Origin: Methylococcaceae bacterium
GTDB lineage: Bacteria > Pseudomonadota > Gammaproteobacteria > Methylococcales > Methylococcaceae
NCBI GenBank assembly: GCA_012026715.1
Contig: VEPB01000291.1
Span: 1 to 26,190, forward strand
Length of the DNA: 26,190 bases
Reading direction: 5' to 3'
Positions 16,410-23,565 of the stretch are shown here, piece by piece. The first letter of the stretch is position 1. Each line of letters begins with the position of its first letter. The notes beneath the pieces are model-generated. The model saw only the letters and a list, made by a program, of their open reading frames with translations. It made no database searches and was not told where the DNA came from. The position numbers were made by a program, and so were the translations under genes.

Positions 16410-17594
16410 TCAAAAAAAGGTCAGTTCGCGAACGGACTTGCCGGCGGTCTTCTCGCCGAACTGATTGATCCGCTGCTCCTGGGTGGTGTAGCCCTTTGCC
16501 AGATTTTCCAGCCATGCACGCGCATCGATAGGCCGGTGGTCACAGTTCCACTGCTGGCTAGCCTGACGCAGGCTCTCTTCCAATCTTTCCATGTCGCCGC
16601 GAATATTGCCCAGTATCTGGCTGACCCGGTCCTGAAACTGCAGGCTGATGATAATGTCGGAAATTTCCTGGCGGATTTGGCTGCTGTGGGCATTGAGGAT
16701 ACCAGAGGAATCGGACAGCCCCGACACGGCGGCATGGAAGCTCTCCATGACCTCGCAGATTTTGCTTTCCGACTGCTGCATCATGTCGGAACTGTCCTTG
16801 GCGTATTGTTGGGAACTCTGCACCACCGACAGCATCGCGGCGTTAACCAACGTCACCTTATCGCTGATGCGCTTGCCGGTATCACCGGAAAGCTCCGACA
16901 GCTTGCGAACCTCCTGCGCCACCACCGCGAACCCGCGCCCGGCTTCCCCTGCGCGAGCCGCTTCAATGGCTGCGTTGAGTGCCAGCAGGTTGGTTTGGGC
17001 AGCGATGTGAGCGACATCCTGGGCCATCCGGTGAAGTTCGTCGGTGAATTGAGTGAGCCGGGCGACTTCGTCCATCAACGTGTCTTTGGCCGCGAGGGCG
17101 CCTTTGAGTGCGCTGATGATGACCTGCAATTCCCGCTGGCTGTGCTCCAGCATTCCGACCACTCCGCCCGCCCGCCCAACACCGCCCCCTGCAGCGCTCT
17201 CAGAGGCCAGAACTGCCGCATCCAGGTTGGCGAGAATTTGCCCGACCCGGTCATTCAGGGCGACAATGGCATCCTCGGTCTGGCTCCTCGAGGTATCGAT
17301 CTGCTTGACCCAGATGGGCAACACGTCGGCACACAATTGATCCAGTCCGTCAATGCGATGGGAGGCTTCCGGTTCCGCTTGCGCTTGCGCTGTTGCCGCC
17401 TGCCGGACACGCGCTTCGGCCACGGCCACCTCGTGCCTGTGCGCCGAACAAGCCAGCCAGCCGAAGAGCCCACCGGAAACCAAAACGACCAGCCATGCCG
17501 TCCACCAATCGCCCCAGCCCAGACCAGAAACCGCAATGCCCGCAACCCCGCAAGTTACCGGGCCGAGCGACACTAAGACATCCGTACGAAACAT
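16410..17594 (-). CDS. Methyl-accepting chemotaxis-type protein without large sensor domain
   Basis: A 394-residue protein with one or two hydrophobic segments at about residues 7-50 and no periplasmic domain of any size. A coiled-coil region is followed by the receptor tip AHIAAQTNLLALNAAIEAARAGEAGRGFAVVAQEVRKLSELS. A C-terminal helical part has ISDIIISLQFQDRVSQILGNI, a pattern seen in receptors that lead non-motility chemosensory operons. With little or no external sensor it may sense a cytoplasmic or membrane signal. It is the first gene of the operon, with GGAGG about 7 bases before the ATG. The control region should be 17595-17717. Confidence 0.88.
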   Translation of the reverse strand: MFRTDVLVSLGPVTCGVAGIAVSGLGWGDWWTAWLVVLVSGGLFGWLACSAHRHEVAVAEARVRQAATAQAQAEPEASHRIDGLDQLCADVLPIWVKQIDTSRSQTEDAIVALNDRVGQILANLDAAVLASESAAGGGVGRAGGVVGMLEHSQRELQVIISALKGALAAKDTLMDEVARLTQFTDELHRMAQDVAHIAAQTNLLALNAAIEAARAGEAGRGFAVVAQEVRKLSELSGDTGKRISDKVTLVNAAMLSVVQSSQQYAKDSSDMMQQSESKICEVMESFHAAVSGLSDSSGILNAHSSQIRQEISDIIISLQFQDRVSQILGNIRGDMERLEESLRQASQQWNCDHRPIDARAWLENLAKGYTTQEQRINQFGEKTAGKSVRELTFF

Positions 17595-17717
17595 CCAATT
17601 GCCTCCGGCTGTGGTTGGTTACAACTTCTGCGACTGGTCAGCCCAACATCCTAAGGAAACGCCGATTTACCCAATTTCGTACAAGGTTTAACTTCGCTCA
17701 CCGCGAACAAACTCAGT

Positions 17718-18160
17718 ATGCTACCGCTTGTCCGGCACTCACCGGGGGACATCGAGCCCCTGTTCCACAACCTCATGAGCTGGTGGGGCATCAACAACCT
17801 CTGGCAGCAGTCCCGCAAGGCACTGGAATGCTGGATGCAAATCCGCTCCGCAGCCTGGACCCTCGCCCAACTCCTGGTCGTCGTCGCCGGCGAGTCCTTC
17901 CCCATGCGGGACGTCGCCCCCTGGCGCACCCATCATCCCCTCACCGCCGGTCTCATCGCCCAGTGGCTGAGCATCGAATTTACGGGACTTCCCTTCCGCG
18001 ACGGCTACGACCCCAAGTCCCGGAAATTCCAGCTCCCCGAACACCGGGACGATCCCCCTCTCGCGCCCGATCCAGCCAGTTCACCCCCGGGCAGATCCGA
18101 CATCAGACCCGCCCGCGGCTGGGACAAATGTCTAACGTTGAGTTATTTCAAAAAGATGGC
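17718..18160 (+). pseudogene. C-terminal fragment of a DDE transposase
   Basis: The segment DIEPLFHNLMSWWGINNLWQQSRKALECWMQI and the later DVAPWRTHHPLTAGLIAQWL match the C-terminal part of a transposase family whose N-terminal part carries DDTLVxR. Only about 130 residues remain and the region before the catalytic glutamate is missing, so it cannot be active. The reading frame runs on to 18218 but leaves the family near 18110. The matching N-terminal part, from the same family, lies on the opposite strand at 18661-19352. The family was recognised from memory of related proteins. Confidence 0.65.
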
Positions 18161-18162
18161 CA

Positions 18163-18233
18163 ATGAGTCTGTTGGACTAAGGCGAAAGGGCGGCAGTTTC
18201 GGCAGCCTTGCCGCATAGTCCGAGAGATTCCTA
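18163..18233. repeat. 71-bp relic bounded by degenerate copies of the MITE terminal repeat
   Basis: The left end at 18163-18180 reads AATGAGTCTGTTGGACTA and the right end at 18216-18233, reversed, reads TAGGAATCTCTCGGACTA. Against the copy at 18401 they match at 15 and 16 of 18 positions. This is a shorter and more decayed relative of the element at 9986-10143. Confidence 0.5.
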
Positions 18234-18277
18234 AGAATTGGAGCCGACATTTGTGAGACCACAGGATAGTTGGGCTA

Positions 18278-18400
18278 TCACGATTTTCCCAGACAGACGG
18301 TAGAATCGAGATTTGACACGGTGATGTTAGGTTTGACCGCATCGACGAACTTCTTACGTTCCCGCCTGAGAGCATAGAACAACAGCCGGAGGATGTCGGC
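18278..18400 (-). pseudogene. C-terminal 40 codons of an unidentified gene cut by an element end
   Basis: Read on the minus strand, 40 codons stay open (LRLLFYALRRERKKFVDAVK is the central part) and end at a TGA at 18278-18280. The frame is broken immediately upstream by the terminal repeat at 18401-18418, as expected if an insertion removed the 5' part. The amino-acid mix is protein-like but no family was recognised. Confidence 0.3.
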
Positions 18401-18669
18401 TAGGAGTCTGTCGGACTATGGATTTACGTTGGTCCGAACTCCCCCCGCGTCAGCATAGTTGTCGCCTCTAGTTTTCAGAGCGTATGAAATTAGAGGACAT
18501 CGAGATCGTGAAGAAAGCGACGAATTCTGAGGACTTCAAAGAGCAAGCCCTGTCGAAGGTGTTCAGCCGTGGAGACCGGGCGGTTCAGACCATTGCGGAA
18601 GAGCTGAACATGAGTGTGCATACCCTGAAAAATTGGACGAAGAAGCCAACTGGCCCATCGCCGCAGTGA
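18401..18669 (+). mobile_element. Left end and orfA fragment of an insertion sequence
   Basis: The terminal repeat TAGGAGTCTGTCGGACTA at 18401-18418 is followed 65 bases later by an ATG (18484) opening a 61-residue frame. The product begins MKLEDIEIVKK and has a helix-turn-helix, VQTIAEELNMSVHTLKNWTKK, typical of the first protein of two-gene insertion sequences. The homology stops near 18655 (after the KK at about residue 54) where another insertion sequence begins, so the element is truncated. Its terminal repeat matches the ends of the MITE-like element near 10 kb. The IS family is not assigned. Confidence 0.6.
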
Positions 18670-19352
18670 ACGACCGGCACAGGCCCGAAGCAAACCCAAG
18701 GCGTTCTGCGCCACGGCACTGAACCAGGTCTCCGATGGAGCCCCCGGTGCAGCAGAGGCAGAACCAGGCGGGCGCGCATGAACCGGGAATCGAACAAGAC
18801 CCGGATGAGGATGTCGGCCACCGGAGCCAGCGCCCGGACCAGGGCCAGGGCAATGGTGAACTTGTTGCGATTGCCGGTTGCGGGCACCAGGCGGGAGAGA
18901 ACCGGCAGCACCCACCTGCGGCCTTCGGCGGTGAAGATGCTGATGCCGAGGGTGACCCAATTCTGGGAACGCAGGTACTCGGGCTGGTTGATCTTCCGGG
19001 CATGATCGAAGCGGAGATCACAGCCTGGAGCAGAAAGAGAACCGCGGGGAACCAGGGTATCGTCGATCACCAGCACGATGGCATCGGGGGTCAGGACCGC
19101 CAGCACCAAGGAAAAGGTGGCACGGGCCACGGGCACGATGCGGACGCTGCCGCGTTCGATGAGCTTGTAGTAGGTGGTCCAATGCTTGCGGCGGCAAATC
19201 GCCGAGATAGCGCGGTTGACCCAGCCCTCGGGAGAGACCAGGCAGGCGCAGAGCAGTTCGACGAAGGTGGCGCGGGAGCGGATGGGGACCGCGAGAAGGA
19301 GTTGGGAAATCCGTAGGGAGAGTTGGGTGCGAGCGAGGCTGGACAGAGGCAT
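18661..19352 (-). pseudogene. N-terminal part of a DDE transposase, frameshifted and truncated
   Basis: From an ATG at 19352 the minus strand encodes a transposase start with VIDDTLVPRGSLSAPGC (first catalytic aspartate), DHARKINQPEYLRSQNWVTLG and VLFDSRFMRARLVLPLLHRG (second aspartate region). After RGLH, near 18740, homology continues in another frame as IGDLVQCRGAERLGF, so a frameshift has occurred. The sequence ends abruptly at about 18661 where the orfA fragment begins. The C-terminal region with the catalytic glutamate is absent. It belongs to the same family as the fragment at 17718-18160. The other end of the element should lie in 19353-19472, where no gene is seen. Confidence 0.65.
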
Positions 19353-19472
19353 GGGGGTCGGCTGGGAGCAAAAAAAATCGCTCCCTATTGGCCGCCGTCT
19401 GATCGACAATAGCCTGGTAAGAAGTCTCTCCCTGCCGCTTGCCTCCTGCAACTCCGCCGGCGGCGAGCGCAC

Positions 19473-20072
19473 TCAAAGGGCTTCTTGGGCGCCCTCTTCT
19501 TTTTGCAAGGCCGCGAGCCTGGCATCCAATCGAGCAATCGCGACCGCCCTTTCAGCGCCTCCCGCTTCCGCAGCGCTCTGCTGCAAATCCGCAACTAGTG
19601 TCCTGGCTTCTACCAAGCCGTTCATGCGCTGCGTCCGCTGCTGCCTCAACGCCAGGATCAGCCGATCCAGAGATTGCGCGAGATCCTTCAGCTGATCGTC
19701 CTCCCTCAGGTCGGCCGAGACATCCAGATTGCCCCGACCGATCTCGTCGAAAATCCTGCTGAAGCGGAACATCGGTCCGGCGATCTTGTGGGAGAGATAG
19801 AGCACTACGATCACCACCAGAACCCCGCTCATGAGGGCCGAGACGACATTACCCGACACGATGGCCAATCCCAGTCTTTCCCAGACGTCCATGATCCGCA
19901 CATGGACGGAGCGGGTTTCTGCCTCTAGTTCGCTGGCCAGCAACAGATACAGGATGCCCGCAGAACAAACTCCGAACACCAGGATCAATCCCAACATCCA
20001 GGCGATGAACCGACCCTGAAAGGCGCGGTGGATGAATACCGCACGGCGTTTTTGTTTCGGACCTGAGTTCAT
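19473..20072 (-). CDS. HAMP-domain inner-membrane protein
   Basis: A 199-residue protein with TM1 at about residues 20-46, a short periplasmic loop of roughly 30 residues, TM2 at about 76-96 and then a HAMP domain (SHKIAGPMFRFSRIFDEIGRGNLD). The C-terminal part is a coiled coil to the end. There is no kinase, cyclase or receptor signalling domain, so it is either a truncated sensor or a structural or signalling adaptor. Its ATG overlaps the stop of the tetraheme cytochrome gene (ATGA at 20069-20072), which ties it to envelope electron transfer. One possibility is that the HAMP module reports the redox state of its partner, but that is inference only. Confidence 0.75.
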   Translation of the reverse strand: MNSGPKQKRRAVFIHRAFQGRFIAWMLGLILVFGVCSAGILYLLLASELEAETRSVHVRIMDVWERLGLAIVSGNVVSALMSGVLVVIVVLYLSHKIAGPMFRFSRIFDEIGRGNLDVSADLREDDQLKDLAQSLDRLILALRQQRTQRMNGLVEARTLVADLQQSAAEAGGAERAVAIARLDARLAALQKEEGAQEAL

Positions 20073-20569
20073 TTGGTTTTGTCCTCGGTATTGTGGCAGA
20101 CCAGGCAGAGTTCACCGCCGCTGTTGTTGCGCCTGAGCAGGTAACTCTTGTAAAGGTGCTCGCTACGGATCAATCGATCCATGAAGCTGACGGCTGCCCA
20201 AGGGCGATCGCTGGTAAGGCGGCCATGGGTGTAGTGACAGGTCAGGCATTGAATCTTCTTGCCCTGATCCAGCGGCAGATCCTTGGGAACCGGAAAATCG
20301 ATTTCCTTTCCGACCATGTGCATGGGCTGTCCCCGATGACACACCGTGCACATGGCACTGCCGTCCATTTGATAACCCGCCTCGTCTGGCTGAATTGAAT
20401 GACGAATCGCCCCGGCGTAAGCGGGTGGCGAATCCCGATGGCAACCAAGGCAGAAGTCGACGGTCGGCAATTCGAAGATTTCGTGAGGATTGGGCGACGT
20501 TGCCGCGATGAAGGGTGCCCAGAACAGAAAAGTCAGCCCGGCAATCCAAAGAAGCAAGCGACCGTTCAC
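20069..20569 (-). CDS. Tetraheme c-type cytochrome, membrane-anchored or periplasmic
   Basis: A 166-residue protein with four haem c sites: CLGCH at residues 40-44, CTVCH at 74-78, CLTCH at 108-112 and CLVCH at 155-159. The N-terminus is a single hydrophobic segment at about 4-23 (LLLWIAGLTFLFW), either a signal peptide or an anchor. Several other histidines (for example H57, H84, H115, H138) could be distal ligands. The start is taken as GTG at 20569, 4 bases after the porin stop; an upstream in-frame start at 20632 would place the N-terminus inside the porin gene and adds a non-signal-like stretch. It should carry electrons between the inner membrane and the barrel encoded upstream. Confidence 0.82.
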   Translation of the reverse strand: MNGRLLLWIAGLTFLFWAPFIAATSPNPHEIFELPTVDFCLGCHRDSPPAYAGAIRHSIQPDEAGYQMDGSAMCTVCHRGQPMHMVGKEIDFPVPKDLPLDQGKKIQCLTCHYTHGRLTSDRPWAAVSFMDRLIRSEHLYKSYLLRRNNSGGELCLVCHNTEDKTK

Positions 20570-20573
20570 TGCG

Positions 20574-22040
20574 TCAGAACCTTGCGACCAACTGGGCGAT
20601 ACCGAACTGCTTCTGGAAAGTGGGATCGGCAATTTCCCGGCCCAGGCTATCCGAATACTCGACCTTCAGCAGCAAGTAATCGTTGAGTCGATAGCCGAAA
20701 CCCACGGTCGCCATGGGCACCTTGCCGACCCGGTAAGCCTGCCCGTTGCCTTCGTAAACCAGCTGGTCGTAGCGGGGATCCCATTCCTGGTATCGGCCAT
20801 AAACGTAAACCTTTCGGGCCAGCCACTTTTCCAGATCCACACTCAAAGTCACGTGGAAACCACTTTCAGACGGCTTGTCGTAAACCTTTCCAAACACATC
20901 GATCTGCCCGCGGTGGGCTTGCCGCCAGAGGTATTCCCCAAACAACCGGAAAACACCGTAATTGAATGCAACATCGACGGCCGCAACCTCGTTTTGCGTC
21001 TGTTCCTTGTTATCCAAGTCGATCAAGAACGATAAGCCGCCATCGACAATGGGAAGATCGGAGCGTCGATGGAGTCGATAAGGATTGTTGAGGAATCCGC
21101 CCAGCCGCCCACCCAGCGACGTGCCCTTGCTGTAGACCGAATCCACCCAAAACGCTGTGTAACTCAGATTCTTCCAGTTGCCGTAGCTGCGCACCCCGAT
21201 CGAATTGAAGCCGTTGTTGGACGGATTGATACCGGACCGCTCGATGCGGGTCGTGGTCATTGGAGGAGTGATGGTCAATCGGTCCCGGCTGGCGAAGTTC
21301 TGATAATCGGAGGAGAAAGGGAGATCGAACTTGCCCGCCTGCAAATGAAAGCCCGGCTCCTGAAAAATTCTGCCGCGGACCGGAATATTGTTGTCGAACA
21401 TATGAAAATCGACGAAAGCGGCACCGATGTTGGCCACAGGCTCGGGATATCCGTACCAGTTGAGCGCCGCACTGGCACCGAAATGGTCGTTGGCCATGAT
21501 GCGGTCGAGATCCAGCTCGACGATACCGACATTGAAGGTGTGATTCGAATGGCTTTTGGTCTGAGCCGTCACATCAAGAAAGCCGCCCACCTTGGGACCA
21601 TTATCGTCCGCTTCGCTGGTCTTCTGGTCCGTCAAGGACTTGTTCCCCATGACCAACCTCGCCAGCGCGGCAGCGCCTTTCGTCTTGGCATCTTCCGCAG
21701 TCGAAGCCAAATCTTCCCCAGTGTTGCCATTCGAACTCGGCTGCGTCGCTGTAGCCGAATGATTGACCTTGCCCGCCGCTTCGGCGATCTTGGACTTTTC
21801 GGCATTCAGCCGCCCGATGAGATCCTGCTGCCGGTTTGTCAGTTGCTCCAACTCGTGAACCCGCGATTCTAGGCGTTCCAACTGTTGATCCTTGGCCTTT
21901 AACAGTTCCCCGACGATGCGCCGAATGCGCTCATCTTCCTCGGACGGCGCGGCGGCGCCGGCTGCCCCTGCCCAAACCATTCCAGCCACCAACGCCGGGA
22001 AGAGATTCCGGGACAAGATGAGTGCCAATCGCGTATTCAA
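20574..22040 (-). CDS. Outer-membrane beta-barrel (porin-like) with coiled-coil head
   Basis: A 488-residue protein with a signal peptide (about 1-30, LVAGMVWAGAAGAAA), a coiled-coil segment at about 35-90 (LERLESRVHELEQLTNRQQDLIGRL broken by short gaps) and a linker. A barrel of alternating strands runs from about residue 150 to the end, closing with LVARF and a terminal phenylalanine, the usual signal for barrel assembly. The start must be TTG at 22040, because a stop lies 18 bases upstream in frame; GGAG precedes it by 8 bases. It is followed 4 bases later by the tetraheme cytochrome gene. This arrangement recalls porin-cytochrome conduits, although the sequence is not recognisably MtrB or OmbB. 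Confidence 0.8.
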   Translation of the reverse strand: MNTRLALILSRNLFPALVAGMVWAGAAGAAAPSEEDERIRRIVGELLKAKDQQLERLESRVHELEQLTNRQQDLIGRLNAEKSKIAEAAGKVNHSATATQPSSNGNTGEDLASTAEDAKTKGAAALARLVMGNKSLTDQKTSEADDNGPKVGGFLDVTAQTKSHSNHTFNVGIVELDLDRIMANDHFGASAALNWYGYPEPVANIGAAFVDFHMFDNNIPVRGRIFQEPGFHLQAGKFDLPFSSDYQNFASRDRLTITPPMTTTRIERSGINPSNNGFNSIGVRSYGNWKNLSYTAFWVDSVYSKGTSLGGRLGGFLNNPYRLHRRSDLPIVDGGLSFLIDLDNKEQTQNEVAAVDVAFNYGVFRLFGEYLWRQAHRGQIDVFGKVYDKPSESGFHVTLSVDLEKWLARKVYVYGRYQEWDPRYDQLVYEGNGQAYRVGKVPMATVGFGYRLNDYLLLKVEYSDSLGREIADPTFQKQFGIAQLVARF

Positions 22041-22231
22041 GGCTCTGTCTCCGCATCAATCCGGGACTGATATCCCATTGCGAAGAATAGTCGACAGCGG
22101 TGCCGCCAGACCGCTCCATCAATGTTTTCTCCCAAGAAATACAAGGCCAAGCCAACCCGGGTCCGCCATCGGTTCCCATCGACTTCCCATGACCTGACCT
22201 GCGCCTCCAAGACGGCAAAACGTTCCTGCAA
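22037..22231 (-). CDS. Small protein upstream of the barrel gene
   Basis: A 64-residue frame starting at TTG 22231 with a strong ribosome site (GGAGGTG, about 4 bases before the start) and ending in TTGA, whose bases overlap the TTG of the barrel gene. The coupling favours a real gene or leader peptide. The product has a helical start (QERFAVLEAQVRSWEVD), one moderately hydrophobic stretch (VGLALYFLG) and a basic cluster (WRHRCR). No family was recognised. The alternative is that the region is non-coding and the overlap is chance. Confidence 0.45.
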   Translation of the reverse strand: MQERFAVLEAQVRSWEVDGNRWRTRVGLALYFLGENIDGAVWRHRCRLFFAMGYQSRIDAETEP

Positions 22232-22245
22232 GGCACACCTCCGCC

Positions 22246-22345
22246 CGCAATCTGTGGGCCGCGCTGGTTGCCCGCATCTATCAGGCCCTGCCGTTGCTCT
22301 GCCCGGAACGCGGCGGCGAGATGCGGTTGATCGCCTTCATCACCG
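22246..22345 (+). pseudogene. Fragment of an IS91-type transposase C-terminus
   Basis: The plus strand encodes LVARIYQALPLLCPERGGEM followed by RLIAFITEP, which matches the C-terminal region of IS91-like transposases (usual pattern: RIYE-x-PLxCPxCGxxMRIIAFI). The second cysteine of the CPxC pair is replaced by arginine and only about 33 residues remain. The right boundary is set where the minus-strand ATPase fragment begins. Confidence 0.5.
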
Positions 22346-22790
22346 AACCGGCGAAGTTCAGGAAGGCCGGGAAGTCCTTGAAGAACTCGGCCGGCAGGTT
22401 TTGGGCTTAGTCGATGATCCACTCCGGCAGCAGGTTCTTGCCGTCGACCTGATCGAGGATGCGGGTCTTGATATCACGGCACTGTTGGGCGCGACGGTAG
22501 GCGGGTTCCAGCCCTAAGGCCAGGGCGAGGCCGCGGTACAGGTCGGTGCGACCGAAGTCGGTTTCGGCTAGATAGATCACCTGATAGCGATGAGGATTGA
22601 GCGCCGAGGCGAGTCGGCGCAAGGCGGCGGTCTTGCCGACCCCGGGCTCGCCGGTGAGCAGGCCGATTCCCGGGGATTGCAGCAGCCACTGGAAGCGTTC
22701 TTGCAGATGGGCCAAGGCGCCATCGTCCCACAGTTCGCAACTCGCTTTGTCCAGCCGAGTGGTTTTCGGTCCGAAGTGCTGGCGATACAT
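22340..22790 (-). pseudogene. AAA ATPase transposition helper with nonsense codon at Walker B
   Basis: The minus strand from an ATG at 22790 encodes a TniB/ExeA-like ATPase with Walker A GLLTGEPGVGKTAALRRL and then RYQVIYLAETDFGRTDLYRGL. At WIID the expected GAA glutamate of the Walker B motif is TAA (22407-22409), and the frame then continues as AQNLPAEFFKDFPAFLNF. The fragment ends near 22340 against an IS91-type piece. The last 14 codons of an upstream partner gene (ending LEREGR) precede the ATG at 22796-22837. It is non-functional debris of a two-gene element, and the nonsense codon lies exactly at a catalytic residue. Confidence 0.65.
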
Positions 22791-22837
22791 GTCAGCGCCC
22801 CTCCCGTTCTAGCTGATCGTGGTACTGCCCAGGTCAG

Positions 22838-23349
22838 GCATCCAGAAACTGCGGCAGCAACAGGCCAAGCCCATCCTCGCCGAGTTCAACCCCTGGGCGA
22901 TCACGAGGCCGTATTCACTCAACATTCCCCGTGTCTGATTGGCCACCGCCGCCCGCTCCTTCACCAGGGTCTGGCGAACCCGATGCAGCATCAGCAGGTC
23001 CTTTTGTTCCGGGGACTTTAGCGGTACAAACCGCATGTTCGGCCGCCCCACCGCTTCGCAGATCGCCTCCGCATCGTTGGCGTCGTTCTTGTTCCCCTTC
23101 ACGTAAGGCTTTGACGAACTGCGGACTGATCAGCCGCGCATCGTGACCCAGCTTGATCAGCTCCCGCGCCCAGTAATGCGACCCGGCACAAGCTTCGAGA
23201 CCGATCAACGCTACCGGAAGCTTCGCAAAGAACGGCAGGACCTCTTTCCGTTTCAACTGCCTGCGCAACACCGTCTTGCCAACGCGATCCACGCCATGCG
23301 CCTGGAACACGTTCTTTGCAATGTCGAAACCGATCGTCGTAGCATTCAT
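22838..23349 (-). pseudogene. IS110-family transposase, frameshifted and truncated
   Basis: From an ATG at 23349 the minus strand encodes the IS110 (DEDD) N-terminus: IGFDIAKNVFQAHGVD, LIGLEACAGSHYWARELIKLGHDARLISPQFVK. One extra T near 23105 then shifts the frame, after which YVKGNKNDANDAEAICEAV and LHRVRQTLVKERAAVANQTRGMLSEYGLV continue. The homology ends near 22860, so the serine-rich C-terminal domain is missing. The first aspartate, glutamate and the second aspartate pair are present but in two frames. Stretch 23350-23565 holds no recognisable gene. Confidence 0.75.
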
Positions 23350-23565
23350 CTCGGATTCCTCCACTTCAGCAAGCGGTTGACTTCACCTCCACTTTGGCAC
23401 GTCGCGATGCCGTCAGGGACGGGATGAGTCCATACCTTTATCCTACGAGCTGATGCATTCCCGGTTGCGCATGGCCGTTGCGCGCTCGGTGCCGAGGCGA
23501 ACTACATTGCGGCTGCGATCCCTGTTGACCATACTTCTGGACTCGTGGCTATCGGAGGAACTGCC

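Noticed and set aside
17595..17717. Possible sigma-28 (flagellar) promoter before the chemosensory operon
   Set aside because: A TAAA-like element is present but the -10 part does not match GCCGATAA at the right spacing.
22408..22410. Stop codon of a plus-strand frame continuing the IS91-type fragment
   Set aside because: Homology to IS91 ends near 22345; the further codons are the antisense of the ATPase fragment, so this stop is chance.
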